59,161 nt of DNA from contig CAZNNH010000019.1 of the NCBI GenBank assembly GCA_964574335.1, forward strand, positions 1-59,161, written 5' to 3'. This document shows, piece by piece, positions 27,655 to 35,817 of this stretch (the stretch's first letter is position 1; every line of letters starts with the position of its first letter). Made by a program: the position numbers and the translations under genes. This DNA comes from CAZNNH01 sp964574335. Lineage in GTDB: Bacteria > Acidobacteriota > Vicinamibacteria > Fen-336. Under the pieces are notes generated by a model. The model was not told the DNA's origin. It made no database searches and saw only the letters and a list, made by a program, of their open reading frames with translations.

Positions 27655-28480
27655 TCCCAGCCGGCTGTCGATGATTCCCTTGCTGCTCTCTGGGTTGATG
27701 GCGACGGGCTCCCCGGAGCTCGCTCAGAGCCTCCGTGACGCCGCCCTGGCCGGACAGGCCGAGAGCATCCGCAGCCTTCTGGCAGCGGCCAGGCCGGCAG
27801 ACGTCGACGCCGCCGACGCGACGGGCTGGAACGCCCTGATGTACGCCGTCAAGGGTGGGCACGACGAGATCGTCCGGATGCTGCTTCAGGCGGGGGCGAA
27901 CGTCGGCCGGCGGGACGACGCCGGGGAGACGGCGCTTCACCTTGCCGCCCGATACGGCCGGGTGACCGCGACGGAGCTCCTGCTGCGGGCGGGGGCCGAC
28001 CTCGAGGCCCGGGACTCGGCAGGGCGCTCCCCGTTGTACCGGGCCATCGAGAGGCACTCCGCGGACGTGATCGAGCTGCTCCAGGCGGCCGCGCTGGCCA
28101 AGGCCAAAGGCGCCCTGTCCCTGGCCCCGACCGAGGCGCCCGACCAGACGCTGCCGCCCCGGATCATCGAACAGGCGCCCGCGCCCTACACGGAGACCGC
28201 CCAGGCCAAGGGGATCGAGGGCAAGGTGGTGCTGATGGTGCTGGTGCGGCGCGATGGGTCAGTGGGGGCGGTGACCGTCTCCAAGGGGCTCGAGGCCTCG
28301 CTGGACGAGAGCGCCCAGCGCACGGTGCGGGCATGGAAGTTCGCCCCGGCGATGCGAAACGGAAGGACGGTCGAGGTGGTGCTGGAGGTCGAGGTGAAGT
28401 TTCAGCTTCCGGCCGAGTCCCGGCCGGGCGCCTCCGCGGTCGGCGACAGCCGCTCCAGCCGGGTCCGGGCCGCGAGGTAG
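27644..28480 (+). CDS. Ankyrin-repeat protein with C-terminal TonB-like domain
   Basis: A 278-residue protein. A short hydrophobic start may be an export signal. Three ankyrin repeats follow at about 30-140 (TGWNALMYAVKGGHDEIV, GETALHLAARYGRVTATE, GRSPLYRAIERHSADVI), then a TonB C-terminal domain at about 180-260 with IEGKVVLMVLVRRDGSVG and AWKFAPAMRNGR. The proline-rich spacer and membrane anchor of true TonB are absent, as in many acidobacterial relatives, so it is not an energy transducer in the usual sense. It overlaps the VWA gene upstream, and its last 79 bases overlap the convergent TPR gene. Confidence 0.8.
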   Translation: MLLDPSRLSMIPLLLSGLMATGSPELAQSLRDAALAGQAESIRSLLAAARPADVDAADATGWNALMYAVKGGHDEIVRMLLQAGANVGRRDDAGETALHLAARYGRVTATELLLRAGADLEARDSAGRSPLYRAIERHSADVIELLQAAALAKAKGALSLAPTEAPDQTLPPRIIEQAPAPYTETAQAKGIEGKVVLMVLVRRDGSVGAVTVSKGLEASLDESAQRTVRAWKFAPAMRNGRTVEVVLEVEVKFQLPAESRPGASAVGDSRSSRVRAAR

Positions 28481-29586
28481 TTGGGGTCGATCTCGAGGGC
28501 GGCCCGGTACTCCTCGATGGCCCTCTTCTCGTCCCCGAGCTGCCGATAGCACTCGCCGAGGTGGAAGCGGGCGTCGGCCATATCCGGCTCCTTGGACAGG
28601 GCCTTCTTGAGATGGGTGATCGCCTCCCGGTATCGGCCGAGGCGAAGCAGGAGAGCCCCCAGGCGCTCGTGGATGTAGCCGTCGCGCCCGGCGTACCGGG
28701 CGGCGACGCGATAGGCGCGCAGGGCCTCTTCGGTGCGCCCCTGGAACAGATACGCCGCCCCGAGGTTCGAGTAGGCCTCGGCGTACTTGGGGTGCTGCTG
28801 GATGACCAGCAGATACTCCTGGATCGCCTCGTCGACATGGCCTCGTCGCCGCAGCGCGACCCCGAGGTTGTTCCTGGCCCGCCGGAAGGTCGGCAGGATC
28901 TCCAGCGCCAGCCGGTACATCTCGAGCTCCTTCTCCGACGGGTCGAAGTCGACGTCCTGGTCCTCGGTGAAGTAGCCGTAGAGGAAGCCCTGGTTGTTGT
29001 AGAAGTTGGCGATGGCCTCGAGATCGTCGATGGGCTTGAAGCCGATGTAGGTGCGTCCCGGGTTGGCGCTGAAGTCGACCAGGGTGGTTCCCGTCGCCAG
29101 CCGGGCCACGGCGGTGATGTGCTGGCTGTGGACGATGATCTCGGCCTCCCGGGTGACGCGCTCGGTGAAGCTGACGTCCGCGTAGCCGGCGTCCAGGCCC
29201 ACCGACCGCGCCATGCCCACGAACAGGTTGCTGTAGGCCAGACAGTTGCCCTTCCCCTCGCGGTAGACCTCCTGGGCGGTCTTGTTGGAGAGCCAGTCGT
29301 AGGAGAGGGAGAACCCGGCCAGTCCGGTGATGGTGTGGACGAGGGCCCGCACCCTCCCACTGTCCGTCAGGGCGTTCGCGGTGGCCTCCCGAGCCAGCGC
29401 ACGGATCTCGTCGTTGACCTCGAAGGGGATGACGATCTCGTCCCGCAACTGCGTCGAGACCCGGCTCTCGAGCTCGGAGCGCAGCTCCTCGGGGGAGTAG
29501 ACACGCCGCTGGAACGTGGCGCAGCCGGCCAGGCCGAGGGCCAGGATGGCGACGACGGAGAGCCGGGACAAGGGTTTGGCGGACAC
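28402..29586 (-). CDS. TPR lipoprotein with transglutaminase-like domain
   Basis: A 394-residue lipoprotein (lipobox LGLAGC, Cys22). Residues about 90-190 form a transglutaminase/papain-like fold with the triad in place: Cys in EGKGNCLAYSNLF, His in SQHITAVARL and Asp in TLVDFSANPG. Residues about 225-385 are four to five tetratricopeptide repeats (RRRGHVDEAIQEYLLVIQQHPKYAEAY is typical, here quoted in part: AIQEYLLVIQQHPKYAEAY). It may process or cross-link a cell-envelope protein while TPRs bind a partner; that is inference. GTG start at 29586. The 3' end overlaps the convergent ankyrin gene. Confidence 0.82.
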   Translation of the reverse strand: MSAKPLSRLSVVAILALGLAGCATFQRRVYSPEELRSELESRVSTQLRDEIVIPFEVNDEIRALAREATANALTDSGRVRALVHTITGLAGFSLSYDWLSNKTAQEVYREGKGNCLAYSNLFVGMARSVGLDAGYADVSFTERVTREAEIIVHSQHITAVARLATGTTLVDFSANPGRTYIGFKPIDDLEAIANFYNNQGFLYGYFTEDQDVDFDPSEKELEMYRLALEILPTFRRARNNLGVALRRRGHVDEAIQEYLLVIQQHPKYAEAYSNLGAAYLFQGRTEEALRAYRVAARYAGRDGYIHERLGALLLRLGRYREAITHLKKALSKEPDMADARFHLGECYRQLGDEKRAIEEYRAALEIDPNYLAARTRLERLSPTAEAPGRDSAGS

Positions 29587-29650
29587 TCTGAGCCCTCTCT
29601 ACAGAGTATACCCACGACTCCGGCTCAGGATACGGCCCCGGGGCGCGCCC

Positions 29651-31075
29651 TCAGCGGACCAGGGTGAGGATGGAGTGGGCCGGGCTGTGGCTCCTGGCCG
29701 CCTGGCCGTCGATCCAGAGGCGGAAGGAGATCTCCCGATCGCTGCGGTTGAGGACCACCACCGCCAGGCGGCCGTCCGGGTTCTCGAAGGCGGTGGCCTC
29801 GAGGTCGTCGCGATTGGTGGTGACCGCCACCCGACGCGCCCCGGGCCGGAGGAACTTCGAGAAGTGGCCGAGGTAGAAGTACGAGCTCGTGTAGTGCAGT
29901 GACCCGTCGCGGGTGTCTCCGATGACCGGCGCCATGGCGCCCCCGCCCACGTGGTTGGGTCCACCACGCTCGTCGAGGAGCAGGTTCCAGTCCGTCCAGC
30001 CGGTGGCCCAGTTGTTCAGGTCGCGCAGCACCGACCGGGCATAGGCCTCTCCCGGGGCCCACTCGCTGAGCCGCTCCCAGCCGAAGGGATAGACGCAGCC
30101 TTCGGTGAAGAGCAGCGCCTTGTCGGGGAAGCCGTCGTGGAGCAGGCGCACGTTGTCGAAGCTGTCGCCGTTGTACCAGTGGAAGCCTGCGCCCCAGACG
30201 TAGCGCGCCGCCCGCGGGTCCTCGTAGACGACCTGGGCCCTCTGGTAGAGCAGGCCGCGGTCGTGGTCCCAGATCATGAGCTTGAGGCGGCCGAGGCCGG
30301 CCTCCTGAAGCGCCGGTCCGAGGTGGTCGCGGACGAAGTCGCGCTCCTCCTCGGCGGTGAAGAGGCAGGACTCCCAGGTCTGGACCGCCATCGGCTCGTT
30401 CTGCACGGTCAGCCCCCAAAAGCGGATGCCTTCCTGCTGGTAGGCCTCGACGAAGCGGACGAAGTAGCGCGCCCAGGCACGGCGGTACTCGGGCTTCAGC
30501 CGGCCGCCCCGAAGCATCTCGCCGGTCGTCTTCATCCAGCCCGGCGGGCTCCAGGGCGAGGCGAACAGCTTCAGCTCCCCATGGGCGGCCGCCAGGGCCG
30601 CTTTGATGAAGGGGATGCGAAAACGCCGGTCGTGCTCGACGCTGAAGCTCTTCAGCTCGACGTCGTCGGGGGCCACATAGGTGTAGCTCTCGCTCGAGAA
30701 GTCACAGCTATGGATGGTGGTGCGGCCGAGCGAGTAGCCGATGCCGCGGTCGGGGTCGAAGTAGGCCGTGAGCAGCTCCCGCTGTCGCTCCTCGGGCAGC
30801 CGGGCGAAGGTCTCGGCCGCCGCGTCGGTGAAGGCGCCGCCGATACCCTCGAGCACCTGGAACTTGCGCCTCGGGTCCACCATCACCGTTGGGCTCAGCG
30901 CCTCCGGCTGCGGCAGCGGCTCGAAGACGACGGGCGGCTTCCGGGCGAGGCGATCGCCCGTGTCCCTCGCCGTCAGGTAGACGTCCGCCGGTCGCCGGGT
31001 CGGCGTGGGGGGCGGCGCCGCTCCTGAAGCCGTCGCGGACAGAGCCAGCACGAAGAGGATCACCTGTCGCCTCAT
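29651..31075 (-). CDS. Secreted GH30 glycoside hydrolase, copy 2
   Basis: A 474-residue paralogue of the GH30 enzyme at 20939-22369. ATG at 31075 follows GGAGGT. A signal peptide covers about residues 1-20 and a proline-rich stretch follows. The catalytic residues are Glu227 (TVQNEP, acid/base) and Glu325 (LFTEG, nucleophile). Shared landmarks with copy 1 are LEGIGGAFTDAAA, RTTIHSCDF, SPWSPPGWMK, LGHFSKFLRPGARR and a C-terminal HSPAHSILTLVR. Differences around the barrel loops (for example GCVYPFGWERLSEW after the nucleophile) suggest distinct specificity. Probably cleaves beta-linked glucans or glucosides outside the cytoplasm. Confidence 0.9.
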   Translation of the reverse strand: MRRQVILFVLALSATASGAAPPPTPTRRPADVYLTARDTGDRLARKPPVVFEPLPQPEALSPTVMVDPRRKFQVLEGIGGAFTDAAAETFARLPEERQRELLTAYFDPDRGIGYSLGRTTIHSCDFSSESYTYVAPDDVELKSFSVEHDRRFRIPFIKAALAAAHGELKLFASPWSPPGWMKTTGEMLRGGRLKPEYRRAWARYFVRFVEAYQQEGIRFWGLTVQNEPMAVQTWESCLFTAEEERDFVRDHLGPALQEAGLGRLKLMIWDHDRGLLYQRAQVVYEDPRAARYVWGAGFHWYNGDSFDNVRLLHDGFPDKALLFTEGCVYPFGWERLSEWAPGEAYARSVLRDLNNWATGWTDWNLLLDERGGPNHVGGGAMAPVIGDTRDGSLHYTSSYFYLGHFSKFLRPGARRVAVTTNRDDLEATAFENPDGRLAVVVLNRSDREISFRLWIDGQAARSHSPAHSILTLVR

Positions 31076-31218
31076 GGTTGGACCTCCAGGCGCGAGGGTG
31101 CGCCGGACAGGGTGAAGGCAGCGCCTCCGGCGAGCGGTGGAGCTGCATCGTCACGAAGCACACGCGCGATGATACCGGGCCAGACGGCGGCACGGCAGGG
31201 TCGACGGAGGGCCAGGAG

Positions 31219-31335
31219 ATGAAGGTGGGCTACGTGGGCACCGTCGACGGCGACACCATGAAGGGGAAGGTGGTGTTCGCCGACCTCGGCGAAGGGACGT
31301 TCGAGGGCACTCGGCAGCGGTTGGCCCAGGAGTGA
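31219..31335 (+). pseudogene. C-terminal remnant of a protein, 38 residues
   Basis: A short frame reads YVGTVDGDTMKGKVVFADLG then GTFEGTRQ. This V-x-G-x-x-x-GDTMKG-x-V-x-F pattern is a common C-terminal signature of larger acidobacterial hydrolase-like proteins. Nothing upstream in frame continues the homology, so it looks like the last piece of a deleted gene. The 302 bp between the flanking genes otherwise hold nothing I can identify. Confidence 0.4.
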
Positions 31336-31377
31336 TGCGCTGAGCTGTCGTAACATAGGAAGAGACGGAGGTGCACC

Positions 31378-32010
31378 ATGCGTCTGGCGGTCATCGTGTC
31401 GGGTGTTGCCGTCGCCATCGCAGGGGTGGCCGCGACCCAAGGGCCCGTCACTCCCCCACGCCTGTTGACGGCCGAGATGGGCTTGGCCCCCTGGGGCGTC
31501 CGGTCGGGTGGCATCGCGGCCTACGACGTGCAGGTCGACGACAAGGGAGCCGTGGCCAGCGCCGAGATGGTGCAGGACGTCGCTCCCTACGGGGATCAGC
31601 TCCGAGAAAGCCTGTGGTCCTGGCGCTTCGAGCCGGCGCTCGAGGGAGGCCGGCCGGTGGCCAGCCGGGTGTTGGTGCTGGGCCTCTTCCGTCCCCCGAT
31701 GCTCAGCTTCCCGGCCCCGGAGAACCCGCGCTACAAGAGCACCCGGGCGCCGGCCGAGTTCCCGTGGCCCACCTCGGTGGCCGTGCCCCCCTATCCGCCG
31801 AACGCGCTCGGCAACGGCCTGGTGGTGGTCGAGGTCGACGTCTCCGAGGCCGGGAAGGTCACGGCGACACGGGTCGTCTCGTCGCCGACCGCGTTCGACG
31901 CGGCGGCCACCGACGCCGTTCGCGAATGGAGCTTCCGGCCGGCGAGGCGGGGCCGAAGGGATGTCGCGGCCCGGGTCTTCATGGTGTTCTCGTTCGTGAC
32001 CACCTCGTAG
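31378..32010 (+). CDS. Exported TonB-C-like protein
   Basis: A 210-residue protein with an N-terminal signal peptide (LAVIVSGVAVAIAGVAATQ) and a GGAGGT ribosome site before the ATG at 31378. Its second half is a TonB C-terminal domain (NGLVVVEVDVSEAGKVTATR, EWSFRPARRGRRDV). The first half has a weaker copy of the same fold (AAYDVQVDDKGAVASAEMV, SLWSWRFEPALEGGRPV), so it may be a two-domain tandem. No transmembrane anchor or proline-rich spacer is present. Role unknown; likely periplasmic. Confidence 0.75.
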   Translation: MRLAVIVSGVAVAIAGVAATQGPVTPPRLLTAEMGLAPWGVRSGGIAAYDVQVDDKGAVASAEMVQDVAPYGDQLRESLWSWRFEPALEGGRPVASRVLVLGLFRPPMLSFPAPENPRYKSTRAPAEFPWPTSVAVPPYPPNALGNGLVVVEVDVSEAGKVTATRVVSSPTAFDAAATDAVREWSFRPARRGRRDVAARVFMVFSFVTTS

Positions 32011-32118
32011 CCGACAGAGGAGCGCTTTGGCCGGTCAGCCGGTCCCGGCTCCCTCCGAGATCGTGCGCGGCGAGGGGCGGCATCAGCCACGGTGCTTCCA
32101 GTCTGGCTGCGCGCGGAC

Positions 32119-33021
32119 TCACAGGCCCAGGCCATCGAGGATGGGCTTCTCGTAGCGCTCGTCCTCCCCCGGGTAGCGGAGCCCGTCGATCCCCTTCACT
32201 TTGGCCAGCGCCCACAGGAGGCTCTCGCCTGCGGGCAGAACATCGGGCTGGAGACGGTAGACAGGATCCTGGTAGGCGTCCGACGGGGAGACGATCGTCC
32301 ACCCTTGATGCCGAAACATCCGGATCACGTCGCGAAGGAACAGCGCATTGATCAGATTGTGGTGCAGTAGCAGAACGTGTCTCACGTCTCGGCCAAGCGT
32401 ACGCCTGGCCAGCCCCTGGTAGTACTGCGCGCGATTGCTGAGATGGTCGAGGTAGGCCTGGCGGTAGGGCGCCAGCTCGGCCTCCGGCTCCCTGGACAGC
32501 CGCGCCTCGAGGCGCTGATCGTAGTACCAATCGCTGGCGTCGATGGTGACGTGGCCGTTCCGGTAGCCCAGCCGTCTCAGAAACGCTCGTGCTCCATCCC
32601 GCTTGGCGACGGTATTCCCTTCCTTCAGGAATGGGAAGCGGAACCATCTCGTGTAGCCTGGCACTCCCTCGAGCAAGGATCCGTTCTTGAGGAGATCCGC
32701 CTCGAAATCGGCGAGCGTGGCGGCCTTCCTGTTGAAGTAGCCATGCGCATAGCTGTGGTTCGCCACGCGATGCCCATCCTCGCCCCAGGCCGTGACGAGG
32801 ATGAGGCCCTCCGCACAGTCCACCAGTCTGCCGGCCACGAAGAGCACCGAAGAGACCCCCTCGCCCTTGAGAGCCTTCAGGATCGCGCGGTTCTTCTCCG
32901 CGGCGTCCATTCGCACGTTCCGGCCGAGCCGGGGGCCGTCGTCGAAGCTCAGGGCGACGGATTGGGCGTTGAGAGAGGGGACCGACAGGAGCACGACCAG
33001 AATTGAGAGGACGTGTCGCAT
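32119..33021 (-). CDS. Exported polysaccharide deacetylase (CE4/NodB-like)
   Basis: A 300-residue protein with a signal peptide at its start (VLSILVVLLSVPSLNAQ). The NodB fold is marked by motif 1 SFDDGP, motif 2 NHSYAH (metal His-x3-His) and a motif 3-like RFPFLKEGN, and ends with LLLHHNLIN, which supplies the late His motif. The enzyme should remove acetyl groups from a polysaccharide such as peptidoglycan, chitin or exopolysaccharide in the periplasm. ATG at 33021 begins the signal peptide; one at 33036 is also possible. It is divergent from the synthetase-like gene across about 200 bp. Confidence 0.83.
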   Translation of the reverse strand: MRHVLSILVVLLSVPSLNAQSVALSFDDGPRLGRNVRMDAAEKNRAILKALKGEGVSSVLFVAGRLVDCAEGLILVTAWGEDGHRVANHSYAHGYFNRKAATLADFEADLLKNGSLLEGVPGYTRWFRFPFLKEGNTVAKRDGARAFLRRLGYRNGHVTIDASDWYYDQRLEARLSREPEAELAPYRQAYLDHLSNRAQYYQGLARRTLGRDVRHVLLLHHNLINALFLRDVIRMFRHQGWTIVSPSDAYQDPVYRLQPDVLPAGESLLWALAKVKGIDGLRYPGEDERYEKPILDGLGL

Positions 33022-33218
33022 GGCAATTCGAATCATTGCACAGGACGGTGGTCCCGGCAGGCCGGACACGTCGGGTTCCGCGGCTCCCGCGGTGTGAGAC
33101 CCTGGCTGCCCGCCCTTCCGCCACTCGGTGTCGCGCGCCGCCACGCCCGCCAGCCGATTCTCGACGAGAATAGGCTCACCACCCGAGAGCGCCGTGGTTC
33201 GGGTGGCGGAGGGAGTGG

Positions 33219-34145
33219 ATGGAGCCAGGCCGCCGCTGGGCGAGAGAGGGGATCGAGGAGGCGACCTACCAGACGCTGGCCGCGGGGCTGCCGGCCTCCG
33301 AGGTCTGGTCGCTCCTGCTCGAGGTCTTCGCCCAGCGCGCGGCGCGGCGGCGGGGCAGCGAGGTCCTCGGTCAATGGCAACGCGACGCCTTCACCCGGCC
33401 GGCCCGGGTCGACCAGCGCACCCTCAACGGACTGGACGGCCACCTGCTGGCGAACGCAGCGGCGTTCGAGGCGGTGGAGCTGTCTCCCCTGACCCCGCTC
33501 GGGAGCTGCACCGCTGTCGGACCCACCAGCCAGAACAAGATCGTCTCGGCGCTGCGGGGGACCGAGGTGGTGTCGGACCCCACCAACGTGCTGGCCCTCG
33601 AGTGCGCGCACCGGCTGCGTCGAGACCCGAACGCCACGGTGCGGCTCTGCACCAGTCACCGTTGCGTGCGGGCACAGCCGGTTCCCAAGGGCACTGGCTT
33701 CGCACAGCACTTCCGCGTCTTCTGTTTGGCCACGGCGGGCCGGGAGCGGAAGGACCACGCCTTCGTGGTCGATGGGCTGGCCGAGCATGTCCTCACTCAC
33801 CTGGGTGGGCTCGATCGTCTGGCGGCTCACGGCTACGCCTTCCCCGACCGGACCGTCAAGCTGCTGGCCACGCCGGCGCGGGCCGAGCTGGCGGACCGCA
33901 TCGCCGACCGGCTGGGCGGCGTCGACGTGTCCCGCGGCGGACTGGACCACCCGTACTACGGTGGTCTCCGCTTCATGATCGGCGTCGCCAGCCCGGATGC
34001 CGATGCCCCGATCCCGCTGATCGACGGCGGGTCCTTCGACTGGCTGGCCCGGCTCACGTCCAACCGGCGCCTGGTCTTCGTCGCCAGCGGGATGGGCTCC
34101 CAGCTCGTCGCCGATCTGTACCGCCGCACTACGCCGGACGCCTGA
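33219..34145 (+). CDS. Divergent class II aminoacyl-tRNA synthetase-like protein (HisRS/HisZ type core)
   Basis: A 308-residue protein with a clear GGAGGGAG site before the ATG. I could not assign it to a named family by memory. Its middle and end recall the HisRS/HisZ catalytic core: a motif-2-like stretch at about 141-174 (HRCVRAQP then FAQHFRVF, like R-x-E...F-x-Q), YYGGLRF at 246-252 (like YYTG-x-V-F), and DGGSFDWLARL followed by SGMGSQL at 269-296 (like GGRYD...G-x-G-x-x-R). No anticodon-binding domain follows. Such stand-alone cores act as ligases, regulators or allosteric subunits. It lies 19 bases before a nitrilase-family gene, probably in one operon. The fold assignment is inference. 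Confidence 0.5.
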   Translation: MEPGRRWAREGIEEATYQTLAAGLPASEVWSLLLEVFAQRAARRRGSEVLGQWQRDAFTRPARVDQRTLNGLDGHLLANAAAFEAVELSPLTPLGSCTAVGPTSQNKIVSALRGTEVVSDPTNVLALECAHRLRRDPNATVRLCTSHRCVRAQPVPKGTGFAQHFRVFCLATAGRERKDHAFVVDGLAEHVLTHLGGLDRLAAHGYAFPDRTVKLLATPARAELADRIADRLGGVDVSRGGLDHPYYGGLRFMIGVASPDADAPIPLIDGGSFDWLARLTSNRRLVFVASGMGSQLVADLYRRTTPDA

Positions 34146-34164
34146 GAGGGTGGGGGAGGCCGCC

Positions 34165-35010
34165 ATGTTGCGGATCGGTCTGGTGCAGCAGCGTGCCGGG
34201 TACGACAAGGGCGAGAACCTGGAGCGTGGCCTCGCGGCCCTCACCCGGGCGGCTGGGGCGGGGGCCCAGGTGGTCTGCTTCGCCGAGCTCGCCTTCGAGC
34301 CCTTCCATCCGCAGCGCCCGGCCGCGCCGGGCTTCTCGGACCTGGCCGAGCCCGTGCCCGGTCCGACCACCGAGGCGCTGGCGCTCCGGGCGCGAGAGCT
34401 CGGCGTGGTGGTGGTGGCGAACCTCTTCGAGCGGGACCAAGACCGCTGCTACGACTGCTCTCCGGTGATCGACGCAGACGGGGCTCTCCTCGGCGTGACG
34501 CGAATGGTGCACATCACCGACTACGAGGGCTTCCACGAGCAGGGCTACTACCGGCCCGGCGATCGGGGCGCTCCGGTCTATCGGACGGCGGCGGGCCGGA
34601 TCGGCGTTGCCATCTGCTACGACCGTCATTACCCCGAGTACATGCGGACGCTCGGTCTGGGGGGCGCGGAGCTGGTCGTGGTCCCGCAGGCCGGAGCGGT
34701 GGGGGAGTGGCCCGAAGGCCTGCACGAGGCCGAGATGCGGGTGGCCGCCTTCCAGAACGGCTACTTCGCGGCGCTGGTCAACCGGGTCGGCCCGGAGGAG
34801 CGGCTCGAGTTCGCCGGCGAGTCCTTCGTGTGCTCACCCGCTGGGACGGTGATCGCTCGCGCCCCCGCTGGCGAGGACCACCTACTGCTGGCCGACCTGG
34901 ACCTCGCCGAGGTCGAAGGCTCCCACGCGCGCCGACTCTTCTTCCGGGATCGCCGCCCCGAGCTGTACGGCGCCTGGGTCGGGGGGAGATCCTTGCGGCG
35001 CCGCCCTTGA
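34165..35010 (+). CDS. Nitrilase-superfamily carbon-nitrogen hydrolase with altered triad
   Basis: A 281-residue protein aligned best, from memory, with N-carbamoylputrescine amidase-like enzymes. The superfamily uses Glu-Lys-Cys. Glu41 (FAELAFEPF), the second Glu125 (FHEQGYY) and Cys151 (GVAICYDRHYPE) are present. The lysine normally found in R-K-x-H-I-P-D is replaced by Met114 (TRMVHITD). It may be a subfamily with a shifted mechanism, a non-hydrolytic binder, or an inactive relative. ATG at 34165 has GGGGGAGG upstream; a GTG at 34150 is an alternative. It probably forms an operon with the synthetase-like gene. Confidence 0.8.
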   Translation: MLRIGLVQQRAGYDKGENLERGLAALTRAAGAGAQVVCFAELAFEPFHPQRPAAPGFSDLAEPVPGPTTEALALRARELGVVVVANLFERDQDRCYDCSPVIDADGALLGVTRMVHITDYEGFHEQGYYRPGDRGAPVYRTAAGRIGVAICYDRHYPEYMRTLGLGGAELVVVPQAGAVGEWPEGLHEAEMRVAAFQNGYFAALVNRVGPEERLEFAGESFVCSPAGTVIARAPAGEDHLLLADLDLAEVEGSHARRLFFRDRRPELYGAWVGGRSLRRRP

Positions 35011-35072
35011 AGCGGAAGGTCAGGTGGGAGTCGAGCAGGGGCTCACGGCCTACCGCTGAGCGGAGCCTGTCC

Positions 35073-35657
35073 TCAGGCGTCGATCATGCCGCGGGCCGCG
35101 GCGTCGTCGATGATGCTCTGGATGTGCTCCCACAACGCGGGGGCGCCCTTGTCGGCGACCTGGTTGATGGCCAGGATCCGGTCCCTCGAGACCCCGTGCT
35201 CGCGCCAGGCCTTCCCCCCGGATGCGTGGTTCATGATCACGGCCGACAGACGGTCGATGGCCCGGGCGTAGCAGGCTTCCGGCGAGCGCCCCTCCTCGAA
35301 CTCCCGCCACAGGGCCAGCAGCTCTTCCCCTTGCTCCTCCGGCAACAGGCCGAAGATGCGCTGCGCCGCCCGCTCCTCGCGCTCGGCCTGGTCCCGCTTG
35401 GCCGCCTCGTCGTAGATGAAGGTGTCGCCGGCGTCGATCTCGACCAGGTCGTGGATGAGCGCCATCCGGAGCACGTGGAGAAGGTCGATCGGCCTCCGGG
35501 CGGTTTCGCACAGGACGAGCGCGGCGATGGCGAAGTACCAGGAGTGCTCGGCGTCGTTCTCATTCCGGGATCCGTCGGTGAGGTAGTTCCGGCGGAAGAT
35601 CGTCTTGAGCTTGTCGACCTCGAGCAGGAAGCGGATCTGTCGTTGCAGTCTTTCCAT
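35073..35657 (-). CDS. HD-domain nucleotidase, YfbR/HDDC2-like
   Basis: A 194-residue cytoplasmic protein. The metal-binding HD set is visible: His in NDAEHSWYFA, the His-Asp pair in ALIHDLVEIDAGD and a late Asp in YARAIDRLSA. The pattern and length match YfbR/HDDC2 proteins, which dephosphorylate deoxynucleoside 5'-monophosphates. ATG at 35657. It converges on the nitrilase-like gene with 62 bp between them and is divergent from the Fic gene. Confidence 0.85.
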   Translation of the reverse strand: MERLQRQIRFLLEVDKLKTIFRRNYLTDGSRNENDAEHSWYFAIAALVLCETARRPIDLLHVLRMALIHDLVEIDAGDTFIYDEAAKRDQAEREERAAQRIFGLLPEEQGEELLALWREFEEGRSPEACYARAIDRLSAVIMNHASGGKAWREHGVSRDRILAINQVADKGAPALWEHIQSIIDDAAARGMIDA

Positions 35658-35817
35658 GGCTGAATCCTACCCTGACGGCGGCAAGTCGAGGCACCGACGC
35701 CCAGACTGCTACAATCGGGAAGCCTCCAAGGGTACCCGTGCCAGGCCGCATGATGAGGAGCGACGCTCCCGGCAGAGCATCGGCGGTCGCCGTCTCAGGC
35801 GGAGAAAAGGGAGTGAC

